A DNA stretch of 54,884 bases. Origin: Nitrosotalea sp. (GTDB lineage: Archaea > Thermoproteota > Nitrososphaeria > Nitrososphaerales > Nitrosopumilaceae). Positions within the stretch are counted from its first letter, which is position 1. Every line of letters starts with the position of its first letter. The position numbers and the translations under genes are program-made. The DNA lies in NCBI GenBank assembly GCA_023251795.1, contig JAHEYD010000007.1, forward strand, positions 1 to 54,884, given 5' to 3'. The notes beneath the pieces are model-generated. The model saw only the letters and a list, made by a program, of their open reading frames with translations. It ran no database searches and was not told the DNA's origin. Below, piece after piece: positions 15,869 to 24,014 of this stretch.

Positions 15869-18360
15869 TGAACGGCGATGATCTGACTGGCTGGCAGGTT
15901 GTAAAATCTGAATCAGTTCTTATGCCTACAGGCAAAAATGTTCGGTTTGATGAAATGGATCCAACTTTTATGGATAATCTTAATCAACTGGCTCAGGAGT
16001 ATTACACTAGAACTGGTCAACCGTTGAAGATAAATGATGCCTGGAGAAGCAGATCGACCCAAGCTCAGGCATATAAAACTAAACCAAATTTAGCTGCTCC
16101 CCCAGGTCATTCTTTACATGAAACTGGTAAGGCTTCCGATGTAGACGAAGAACAAGCTAACTGGTTAGCTAATACAAAGGATGAAAATGGACAGGATTTA
16201 CTGTCTAAGTATGGTTTTACTAGACCAATGATGACCAAAGCACCTGGAAAAAAGTACGAACCTTGGCACATCGAAATGATGCCATTTGAAAAAGCAAATC
16301 AAATTGCGGCAACTGTACCACAGATTGTAAAGGTGGACGAGGCAGGATGGAATAAAGTCAAGGCATTAACTGTAGATCAAGAGATTTTTGATAAGTTGCC
16401 TGGTGGACGGCAGTCTCAATCACAACAAGTGCCGACTGAATTGCAGCCACAACTACAACAACCTCTTGCTACACCAGAATTTAAGCCGCCTCCTGGTTAT
16501 CCAACTATCTCAGCTGAAACCAAACCAGGCCGTCCATTTAGTGGTATGCAGCCACAAGCTCCATCATTTGGTACTATGGCTGGTGCTGCTAGTGTAGAAA
16601 CTCTGCCGGCTAAAATTAAACATTATGCTAGGGAGCAATTTCCTAATGAACCGATAGAACAATCTGTAAAACGATATTTTACGAAAAATGGTGGTCTAGT
16701 TTTCATGGATGATGATGGTCAGGTTAAACCTGTTATACCGTTAGGAATTGGTAGTACAGCCAAGAAATTTGCTGCTGATATTGTAGGTAATCCATTAAAG
16801 ATTGCTGGAGGTATTCCTGGTTTAATCGCCGACAGTCCAGCGTTGGCAGGTCTTGGCGCTGCAATTGGTGGTACAGCTCAACGTGGTATTAATGCCGCTT
16901 TTGGGGTAGAGCCATTTGGCAGTCCATTAGATGCTGCCAAAGAAGCTGCTGTTGATTTTGCTGTAACTGGAATTGGTACTGCACTTCCAGGTCAGACTGT
17001 TAAAGGTGTAAATACAGTTCGCGGCAGAAAACTGCCTGGTACACCAGCAAATGTTTTAATATCTGATATTGAAAAGGTCAGAGGTATAGATCAAGAAACT
17101 CTCGGAGCCATAAACAGAGAATTAAGGGCTGTATCTCCGGTTGGATCAAAATCTACCGCTGGCGAGTTAGCAGTAAGTGGTGCTAGAGAAGTTGAAGAAA
17201 GTCTGAAACAGGCTAGGATTGCTGCGACCCAGCCATTGTATGAAGCGGCTTATGCTGCTGGTACTAAAGTTGACACTAAATTGGTTATTAAACGTATAAC
17301 TGACATGAAAAAAGTGTACGGAGAAAATACCGATCAATATAAAGCATTAGCAGAGGTTCAAAAACAACTTTCAGAGACTGATCCTAAGACTTTTAAACAG
17401 GTGCCAATAACTGACTTGAGAAAGCTACAAAGTGCCAAAGAAGCACTTGATGACATGTTGATGGATAAAGGTACTACAGCAATACCAAATGCGATAAAAC
17501 GTGATGTAAATAGCTTGAAAAATCAGTTGCTTGGTTTGATGGACAAAGCTAGTCCTGAGTTTAATGAAGCTAGAAGGGAATATCGTGTTTGGAGTAAACC
17601 TATAGCTGATTTTAGATACGGTAATCCAGAAGTTAAATTTCTTGACCAGAAATCATCGCTTAGGACTTTAATGGCTAAGATTTCTGATTTAGGAGAGGGT
17701 GAAGCATCTATAAAAGCTCCAGGGATTATTTTCAGTGAACCTCCTGAGGTTATTGCTAAGGCAAGACAGTATTTTCAGGCTAGGTATCCTGACGCTTGGA
17801 ATGCTACAGTGAGATCCAGACTCGAAGAAAAATTGGGTAATATTGGCGATGCTACTAAAGAAGGACAACTTGGATATACTTTTAAGAAAAGAGTATTTGA
17901 CACACCAAATGAAAAGGCTAAACTTCAAGCGGCGATGAGTTCAGATCAATTTAATCGGATAAGTAAGTTTATGGATGTTTTAGATGAAACCAGAAAGATA
18001 GTGTTTAAGCCAGATACACCGTCTACAAGTAAAATTTATGCGGCTTTGAATTTAAGTAGTACGATGAGGGGTACTATTAGAGTATTTGATTATCTCAATC
18101 CTATAGCAGCAATAGGTAGAAAATTGGATAAAGCTAGAGTTGATAAATTTCATGCGGCTTTATCGGATGCTTTGTTAGATCCTAATAACATGGCTGTTTT
18201 GACTAAAATAAATCGGTTGTCAGAACCAGTAAAACGTACTGCTGAGGTAGCTGGATTTTTATCTGGTATAATCGATAAAACTGAGGGAAGTGAATGGTGG
18301 GAAAAATCTATGAGACCTATAGCTCCTCAGATGCAAGAAGGTCAAAATGCTCAAAAATAA
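15868..18360 (+). CDS. Ejection protein with N-terminal M15 (VanY-like) peptidase
   Basis: 830 aa. Residues about 30-150 carry an M15 D-Ala-D-Ala carboxypeptidase/endopeptidase domain: INDAWRSRSTQAQ, the zinc site GHSLHETGKASDVD (His and Asp) and EPWHIEM (second His). A Gln/Pro linker follows, then a Gly/Ala-rich hydrophobic stretch (about 290-380) and long helices. This is a virion peptidoglycan hydrolase fused to an internal protein, suited to opening the cell wall during DNA entry. It shares its start with the upstream stop. Confidence 0.75.
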   Translation: MNGDDLTGWQVVKSESVLMPTGKNVRFDEMDPTFMDNLNQLAQEYYTRTGQPLKINDAWRSRSTQAQAYKTKPNLAAPPGHSLHETGKASDVDEEQANWLANTKDENGQDLLSKYGFTRPMMTKAPGKKYEPWHIEMMPFEKANQIAATVPQIVKVDEAGWNKVKALTVDQEIFDKLPGGRQSQSQQVPTELQPQLQQPLATPEFKPPPGYPTISAETKPGRPFSGMQPQAPSFGTMAGAASVETLPAKIKHYAREQFPNEPIEQSVKRYFTKNGGLVFMDDDGQVKPVIPLGIGSTAKKFAADIVGNPLKIAGGIPGLIADSPALAGLGAAIGGTAQRGINAAFGVEPFGSPLDAAKEAAVDFAVTGIGTALPGQTVKGVNTVRGRKLPGTPANVLISDIEKVRGIDQETLGAINRELRAVSPVGSKSTAGELAVSGAREVEESLKQARIAATQPLYEAAYAAGTKVDTKLVIKRITDMKKVYGENTDQYKALAEVQKQLSETDPKTFKQVPITDLRKLQSAKEALDDMLMDKGTTAIPNAIKRDVNSLKNQLLGLMDKASPEFNEARREYRVWSKPIADFRYGNPEVKFLDQKSSLRTLMAKISDLGEGEASIKAPGIIFSEPPEVIAKARQYFQARYPDAWNATVRSRLEEKLGNIGDATKEGQLGYTFKKRVFDTPNEKAKLQAAMSSDQFNRISKFMDVLDETRKIVFKPDTPSTSKIYAALNLSSTMRGTIRVFDYLNPIAAIGRKLDKARVDKFHAALSDALLDPNNMAVLTKINRLSEPVKRTAEVAGFLSGIIDKTEGSEWWEKSMRPIAPQMQEGQNAQK

Positions 18361-19702
18361 TTTTTACATTTTTACCTCGGATCATAGTGGACTACCCTTA
18401 GCAATGCAGCTAAAAAATGAGGGTAATTCTGCTATTTTAGTTGCAATACGTCCGGAAGATCGCAACGGTAAGAGGGAGCTATCTAAGACTCCAGAAGAAG
18501 CAAAAAGTAATGAAAAACGGGTAAAATACTTAAACAAAAACGGCAATGGTTTGATTGACAAAGCCTGGGCAACTGAGGTTGTAGAGTCGATAAAACCTAC
18601 AGATTTAGTTATTTTCGACCAAATTTATGGCTGGCAATATGGTGAACGACTAAGACAAAAGGGTGTTAAGGGTATCCAAGGTGGCACCAATAATGGTTTT
18701 ATTCTTGAAACAGAACGTAGAGACACTTTGAAAATGCTAGAAGCTATGGGAATGAATGTGCCACAACAGCAATATTTTGGTAATAGTTCATCTAAAGCCG
18801 GTATAAAATTCCTCCAAGCGGTGAAAGATAACACTTTGTATGTATTTAAGTCTGACAACCCTAAAATAGTTACAAAGGTAGCCGATTTTGACAACGAAGA
18901 AATAGTCCAAAAATTGGAAGCAGAATCTAAGGATATCGACGGTGACGGCTTCCTGCTACAAGAGAAGGTAGAAGGAATTGAAGCAGCCTGTGAAACATGG
19001 TATGTAAATGGAAAACCGATACTTTGTAATATTGATATAGAAGCTAAGAAGAAATACAACGAAATGTCCGAGATTCAAACTGGTTGTGCAATGGACCTAG
19101 TATTTATATTACCAGTAGATCATCCCCTTAGAGAACGAGCTAACGCACCTTTTGATAAATTTGTTGGAAAGTACTTTGGAACTGGTATCCTCGATTTATC
19201 ATTTATCTATGAACCTATTGAAGATAAAATGTATGCCTTAGAAGTGTGTGGAAATCGTTTAGCGTATAATGCCTTCTATACTATGTTATCTTTGTTGCAA
19301 ATACCAGTAGGTGAATTTCTGTCGAAATATCTGCGTGGTGAATTTAAGACAGACATCGGAGAGAAGGTATTCAAGTTTGATCACGTCGCAGCGTCCTTAA
19401 GAGTATTCAATGAGGATAAAACACCAGATCAGTTGGTGATGATACCAGATGAATATAAAGAACACTTCTGGTTGTGGGATGTGTACCAAAAAGGTGGAAA
19501 GTTGTTAACTACAGGCGATGAAAGTCTAGGCATAATCACAGCAGAAGGCGAAAATCCAGAGTCTGCATTAGCTAAGGTTCGTGATGCTTTCTATAAACTT
19601 CAAATGCCTATGAAGTGGGGTCGTGACGATTTTGACAATGACGACTACCCTAGCCTTCCGCTTAGTCGATACCATGAACTTAAAAGATTGAGGTTATTCT
19701 AA
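18347..19702 (+). CDS. ATP-grasp ligase, PurD (GARS)-like
   Basis: 451 aa. The layout matches phosphoribosylamine-glycine ligase: an N-terminal substrate domain, then a central ATP-grasp fold (LLQEKVEGIEAACETWYVNG with the acidic metal site, and YALEVCGNRLAYN as the metal-binding strand), and a C-terminal GIITAEGENPESALAKV domain. PurD makes glycinamide ribonucleotide in purine synthesis, but this copy is divergent and sits among tail genes, so it may ligate another substrate. It overlaps the upstream gene by 14 bases. Confidence 0.65.
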   Translation: MLKNNFYIFTSDHSGLPLAMQLKNEGNSAILVAIRPEDRNGKRELSKTPEEAKSNEKRVKYLNKNGNGLIDKAWATEVVESIKPTDLVIFDQIYGWQYGERLRQKGVKGIQGGTNNGFILETERRDTLKMLEAMGMNVPQQQYFGNSSSKAGIKFLQAVKDNTLYVFKSDNPKIVTKVADFDNEEIVQKLEAESKDIDGDGFLLQEKVEGIEAACETWYVNGKPILCNIDIEAKKKYNEMSEIQTGCAMDLVFILPVDHPLRERANAPFDKFVGKYFGTGILDLSFIYEPIEDKMYALEVCGNRLAYNAFYTMLSLLQIPVGEFLSKYLRGEFKTDIGEKVFKFDHVAASLRVFNEDKTPDQLVMIPDEYKEHFWLWDVYQKGGKLLTTGDESLGIITAEGENPESALAKVRDAFYKLQMPMKWGRDDFDNDDYPSLPLSRYHELKRLRLF

Positions 19703-20925
19703 TGTCTGACATTAAATTATGGTCTGAAACCGCTGCGAACAATAATTTAACATCTCCAAATGGCTTCCCTGAGGGTATGGCACCATCTGGTGTTAATGAC
19801 TCTATGAGAGAAGTGATGGCGTCTGTCAGACGGTGGACAGATGGTGGAGGTTGGCACAATTGGGGTCATACATATATTTATGGTTCTGGTACGACTTTCA
19901 CTGTTGCTATAGATGTTACGGCGATATATCACGCAAATCGTCGAGTTCGGGCAGTAGGTTCTGCAACTGGGACAATATACGGAACGATCTCAGGTAGTTC
20001 CTATTCTTCACCGAATACAACTATAACTGTAGTATGGGACAGCGGAACTTTATCAAACGAAACTTTGGTAATTTCTGTAGGATTTCTGGCTGCGGATAAT
20101 AAAACATGGCCGTTGCAGGATTTATCTTCTTATGGTACTAAGGCTGGACAACAGATTCAGTCGTATAATTCTGCTGCGGCTGGTGGCACTGTTGATGCTA
20201 TAACGGCCACTTTTACGCCAATTATTGCCTCATTGACTGATAAACTTCGGGTCTGTGTAATTGCAGCAGGAGCTAATATAACTACCACTCCTACTTTTGC
20301 GCCAGATAGCTTAACTGCGCATACTATTGTTAAAGGATCAAATCAAGCTTTGGTCGCTGGGGATATTCCTGGTGCTGACTTTCCGATGGATCTAGAGTAT
20401 AATTCTAACTTAACTGCTTGGGTATTAATGAATCCAGCTTATGCAATATCTGTGGTGCCTATAGTTCCTGTAACTAGTTATCCTCAATATGCATTAATAC
20501 AAGATATAAAAAATAGTGGTACTAATGGTGGTACATTTACTAATGGATCTTGGCAAATAAGGGCTCTTACTAATATATCTGTCAATGAAGGTAGTATTGT
20601 TACATCATTAAGTTCGAACCAGTTTGTCTTGCCAGCTGGTACATACCGGATTAAATCAAAAACACCAGGATATGAATGTGGATCGCATCAGGCTAAGTTA
20701 AGGAATATTACAGATAATAGTGATACATTAATTGGTTCAAGTGAACTTTCAAACAATAGTACCGGTATGATTACTTCATCTATAATATGTGGTGAGTTTA
20801 CTATTACTGGATCTAAAACTTTTGAAATTCAACATTATAGTCAATATACTGGTTTATTTGGTGTAGCGTGTAATTTTAGTGTAAATGAAATTTATACTCA
20901 GGTGGAAATTTGGAAGCTGCCATAA
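19702..20925 (+). CDS. Tail fibre protein
   Basis: 407 aa. The N-terminus MSDIKLWSETAANNNLTSPN with GVNDSMREVMASVRRW is the typical virion-attachment part of podovirus fibres. Beta-rich repeats follow (ATFTPIIASLTDKLRV, then SLTAHTIVKG), and the end forms a compact receptor-type domain. It starts on the stop of the ATP-grasp gene. It has no signal peptide, in contrast to the fibre-like genes downstream. Confidence 0.75.
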   Translation: MSDIKLWSETAANNNLTSPNGFPEGMAPSGVNDSMREVMASVRRWTDGGGWHNWGHTYIYGSGTTFTVAIDVTAIYHANRRVRAVGSATGTIYGTISGSSYSSPNTTITVVWDSGTLSNETLVISVGFLAADNKTWPLQDLSSYGTKAGQQIQSYNSAAAGGTVDAITATFTPIIASLTDKLRVCVIAAGANITTTPTFAPDSLTAHTIVKGSNQALVAGDIPGADFPMDLEYNSNLTAWVLMNPAYAISVVPIVPVTSYPQYALIQDIKNSGTNGGTFTNGSWQIRALTNISVNEGSIVTSLSSNQFVLPAGTYRIKSKTPGYECGSHQAKLRNITDNSDTLIGSSELSNNSTGMITSSIICGEFTITGSKTFEIQHYSQYTGLFGVACNFSVNEIYTQVEIWKLP

Positions 20926-20928
20926 AAA

Positions 20929-20955
20929 GGATCAGAGTAAAATTTACTCATATCC
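20929..20955 (+). promoter_or_regulatory. 27-bp palindromic element, copy 3
   Basis: Begins GGATCAGAGTAAAATTTACT and ends CATATCC. It stands between the tail fibre stop and the ATG at 20973, with CGGAGG between the element and the start. The centre base is A in the direction of transcription. Confidence 0.8.
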
Positions 20956-20972
20956 AGCAAACGGAGGAAGTC

Positions 20973-21269
20973 ATGGCTAATGTAATTACAGATTCTCCTG
21001 GAGTTATTACTATCGCTCCTGATGGTTCTACTGATTGGGTAACAATTAGGCCCATAATCATAAAAACGGTGAAGTTTTATCCAAATGCTGCTGGTGATAT
21101 TTGTATTATCAGAGATACCTCAGCTTCTGGGAATATAATCTCTAAGTTTAAGGATGGTTCTGGGTATGGTTCCCATGATCCTGTATTCCCGGATAATCCT
21201 GTTATACCTTGTATTAAAGGTACAGAGGGTGTTAATGGTAGCTTGGTTATGATTATCTATAAAATGTAG
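20973..21269 (+). CDS. Small beta-rich virion protein
   Basis: 98 aa, MANVITDSPGVITIAPDGST onward, Val/Ile/Gly-rich strands without a known motif. I take the ATG at 20973 because GGAGG lies eight bases upstream; an upstream TTG in frame would run through the palindromic element. Likely a small structural or fibre accessory protein. Confidence 0.6.
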   Translation: MANVITDSPGVITIAPDGSTDWVTIRPIIIKTVKFYPNAAGDICIIRDTSASGNIISKFKDGSGYGSHDPVFPDNPVIPCIKGTEGVNGSLVMIIYKM

Positions 21270-21281
21270 AAGGAGACCATC

Positions 21282-21413
21282 ATGGGCTACGACTACAGTT
21301 TTGACCAAGATTATGAATTTAGTCCTTCGGGAACCTTTTATATTCTTGATGAATCAGGAAATGTAATCACTGACGAAGATGGGAATCCAGTTGTTAGCGA
21401 AGATGCGCCATAA
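21282..21413 (+). CDS. Small acidic protein
   Basis: 43 aa, MGYDYSFDQDYEFSPSGTFY and then a second half rich in Asp/Glu (ITDEDGNPVVSEDAP). It has AAGGAGA before the start and AAGGAGATAAG after the stop for the next gene. It has no known family and is probably disordered. It marks the last gene before the signal-peptide block. Confidence 0.6.
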   Translation: MGYDYSFDQDYEFSPSGTFYILDESGNVITDEDGNPVVSEDAP

Positions 21414-21423
21414 GGAGATAAGT

Positions 21424-22749
21424 ATGCTAAACCCTAAAAGAACTATTATACTGCTGGTGTCCTGGGTATTTCTCTGTGCTTTGCCTGGTTATGCCACTGA
21501 CGTCAAGATGAGCGATTTTGGGACGGTCACTACTCTGGAAGGTACGGACTACCTTATCCTCCTTCACGGAACTGGTTCTGGATCAAACAAAAAGATTACT
21601 GCTGCCAATGCTTTAGTCTATTTTGGCGGCATATCCTGGGGAGACATCGCTGGTAATAGTGCTCAGGCCCTACCCTCTGGCGGTTTTACGGGGAATTTCA
21701 TTCTGCCCACAATTAAAGTCCTAACCACTGGTCAGTTTCAATTTTATAATGGAGCCACTTGGGATACCTTTCTTGATCCAACGGTTGGTTTAGCTACCCT
21801 GACTCTCGGTTCTGGACTAACTTTCTCGGCAGGAACAGGTGTGGGGCAGTTGCAGGCTGCGGCCACCATCTCCCCTGACACCACCGTAATGTCCACCTTG
21901 ACCGGGAATCAAGTCGGCACAGGGGTTTATTTTACCACTGGTGGCACCACCACCGCCTACACCCTGACGCCCACTCCGGCAATATCGGCATTGGCTGCGG
22001 GGCAAAGATGGCGGATGATGGTCAACGCCACGAATACTGCTGCGGCTACTTTGGCTGTCAGTGGTAAGACTGCGACTGCCATTAAGAAATGGAGTACTGC
22101 CGGAGCCACGACTGATATTGTGGCTGGCGACATGGTGATTAACACCATCGCTGAGGTAGTCTATGATGGGACGCAATATCTCCTATTGAATCCAGCCAAG
22201 GTTGCGGCTGGTTCTGCCGCCATTCTTGCTACCCCTCGGGCCATCTATGGTAATAACTTTGACGGGTCTGCGGCATTAACTCAAATCATCGCTTCAACCT
22301 ATGGTGGGACAGGGAATGGGTTTGCTAAACTTGCTGGACCCACTACTTCTGAAAAAACATGGACTGGGCCAGATGCCAATGCCACTTTGACAACTCTTGT
22401 CCCTGGGACTATTACCACCAGTGCTACACCTTATCCCGGTTCGGATGGAACCGTGAATGGAACCAAAGTTTACCATTTTACCGTCACCGCCCTGGCTGAG
22501 GCGGCACAACTCCAGATACCTTGTGGAACTTGGTATGATGGTGAGCAGCTAATTGTTCGCATAAAGGGAGATGCCACGCCTCGGGCGCTGACTTATGTCA
22601 CTTCTGCTGGCGGGTATCGAGTTTGTACAACGACACCCGGAGCACTGCCAACCACCACCGTGGCCAGCAAAACCCTTTACCTAAAATTTATATATAACGG
22701 TGCTGACAGCTTTTTCGATTACATTGGTTTTGCTGGTTCAGACTTTTAA
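21424..22749 (+). CDS. Fibre-like protein with Sec signal peptide
   Basis: 441 aa from the ATG at 21424 (SD AAGGAGA). Residues 1-23 (MLNPKRTIILLVSWVFLCAL followed by PGYA) form a signal peptide with a likely cleavage after Ala. The mature part starts TDVKMSDFGTVTTLEGTDYL and continues with Gly/Thr/Ala-rich beta repeats like phage tail fibres. A cytoplasmically assembled fibre should not need export, so the signal is odd. The gene uses more C-ending codons (ACC, GCC, ATC) than its upstream neighbours, a sign of separate origin. Confidence 0.65.
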   Translation: MLNPKRTIILLVSWVFLCALPGYATDVKMSDFGTVTTLEGTDYLILLHGTGSGSNKKITAANALVYFGGISWGDIAGNSAQALPSGGFTGNFILPTIKVLTTGQFQFYNGATWDTFLDPTVGLATLTLGSGLTFSAGTGVGQLQAAATISPDTTVMSTLTGNQVGTGVYFTTGGTTTAYTLTPTPAISALAAGQRWRMMVNATNTAAATLAVSGKTATAIKKWSTAGATTDIVAGDMVINTIAEVVYDGTQYLLLNPAKVAAGSAAILATPRAIYGNNFDGSAALTQIIASTYGGTGNGFAKLAGPTTSEKTWTGPDANATLTTLVPGTITTSATPYPGSDGTVNGTKVYHFTVTALAEAAQLQIPCGTWYDGEQLIVRIKGDATPRALTYVTSAGGYRVCTTTPGALPTTTVASKTLYLKFIYNGADSFFDYIGFAGSDF

Positions 22750-22759
22750 GGGGAACACC

Positions 22760-22885
22760 ATGAAACGCCTATCCATAGAGCTTTTTGCGCTAATTATGAG
22801 CATGGCTACTTTGGTACTCGCCTTATTTTCTCTGAGCCAGTGGATTTGGCAATATTGGTTCTTTAAACTTATACTTGGAGGTTGA
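22760..22885 (+). CDS. Small single-pass membrane protein
   Basis: 41 aa, MKRLSIELFALIMSMATLVL and then FSLSQWIWQYWFFKLILGG: one hydrophobic helix plus an aromatic C-terminus. GGGG precedes the ATG. It stands between two exported fibre-like proteins. It could be a small holin-like or anchor peptide, but nothing in the sequence decides this. Confidence 0.5.
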   Translation: MKRLSIELFALIMSMATLVLALFSLSQWIWQYWFFKLILGG

Positions 22886-22886
22886 C

Positions 22887-24014
22887 ATGAAACGCCTTCT
22901 TCCAATCTTTCTTCCAATCCTCCTTATCATCCTCCTGTGGACTTCTCAGGGGTGGACTTTTCATCACGAGACTGACTTTGCTCCCCATGACCTAACCTCT
23001 GATACTTCACATTCGCCTTTTGTGGTATCAGCTTCGACAAATGCCGGTGCTGGTTATGAGGAATGGAGAGCATTTGAAGGTCACAACAGTGGTGGGTATA
23101 CCAGTATTTGGGCGAGCAACAATGCAAATGCCACTGATTATCTCCAACTTTATATTGGCTCCACCCCCAAAAAATTATCAAGTTACACTCTCTATTCTGC
23201 CTCTGGGGCAGCAGATTGGGCTCCTAAAGATTGGACAATGCAAGGTAGTACGAATGGTACTGATTGGGATGTATTAGACACACGAAGCGGAATAACAGGA
23301 TGGACAGCCGGTGTCGCTAAGAATTTTGTCTGTTCGACGTACACCACAGCATATAATTATTTTAGGATAAATATCACTGCTGTTCAAAGTGGGCAGTACA
23401 AGGAAGTTGCAGAACTTTATTTGTATTATGATGATCTTAGTTATGTAGATAATTATAATACAGTAATTTCGTCTAACAATCAGTCTTTAGACAACCTTGT
23501 TACAATGATGTCTCAATCCTTTACTCCGCAATATGCCTATTCTTTGGTAACAGTAAGCTTCAAATTAAAGAAAGTCGGAAGTCCCGCAGGAAATATAACC
23601 TGCTATCTAAAGACAGATTCCGGTACTTATGGAACTTCATCGGTGCCGACAACCCCGGTTCATTCCACTTCGGCTACTGTAGCTGCTTCATCCCTGGGAA
23701 CAAATTACTCGTGGGTGTATTTCACCTTTCCAGCAGATTACACAATGCCTCTGAGTCCCCTTTCACTGGAACTTGATTATGTATCTGGTACTGCTACGGA
23801 CTACATTGTAGCTCAATATGATTCTGGCTCCGGTGCTGCATCAGGGAATTGGGCTATTTATACGGGCGGGTCATGGGTTCCCATAGCTACCAGAGATTTC
23901 TATTACTATGTTGGTGGTAATGCTCCGGCAGGAAATCTTTCTGGGATGATGGTTCAACTCAAAAGATTCTTTGACAAACTCCTTCCACATGCAGCCTTTG
24001 CGGGGTTGAAATAA
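22887..24014 (+). CDS. Exported discoidin-like carbohydrate-binding protein
   Basis: 375 aa from the ATG at 22887 (SD GGAGG). Residues 1-27 (MKRLLPIFLPILLIILLWTS onward) are a signal peptide. Residues about 45-185 resemble an F5/8 type C (discoidin) domain: AFEGHNSGGYTSIWASNN, YTLYSASGAADWAPKDWTMQ, then YNYFRINI. Residues about 200-345 form a second beta domain (VSFKLKKVGSPAGNITCYL). Such domains bind glycans. It overlaps the next gene by one base. Confidence 0.65.
   Translation: MKRLLPIFLPILLIILLWTSQGWTFHHETDFAPHDLTSDTSHSPFVVSASTNAGAGYEEWRAFEGHNSGGYTSIWASNNANATDYLQLYIGSTPKKLSSYTLYSASGAADWAPKDWTMQGSTNGTDWDVLDTRSGITGWTAGVAKNFVCSTYTTAYNYFRINITAVQSGQYKEVAELYLYYDDLSYVDNYNTVISSNNQSLDNLVTMMSQSFTPQYAYSLVTVSFKLKKVGSPAGNITCYLKTDSGTYGTSSVPTTPVHSTSATVAASSLGTNYSWVYFTFPADYTMPLSPLSLELDYVSGTATDYIVAQYDSGSGAASGNWAIYTGGSWVPIATRDFYYYVGGNAPAGNLSGMMVQLKRFFDKLLPHAAFAGLK

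Noticed and set aside
15868-18360. Large late gene as a phage RNA polymerase that would read the palindromes as promoters
   Set aside because: The sequence shows an M15 peptidase and ejection-type helices; no polymerase motifs are present here or elsewhere in the window.
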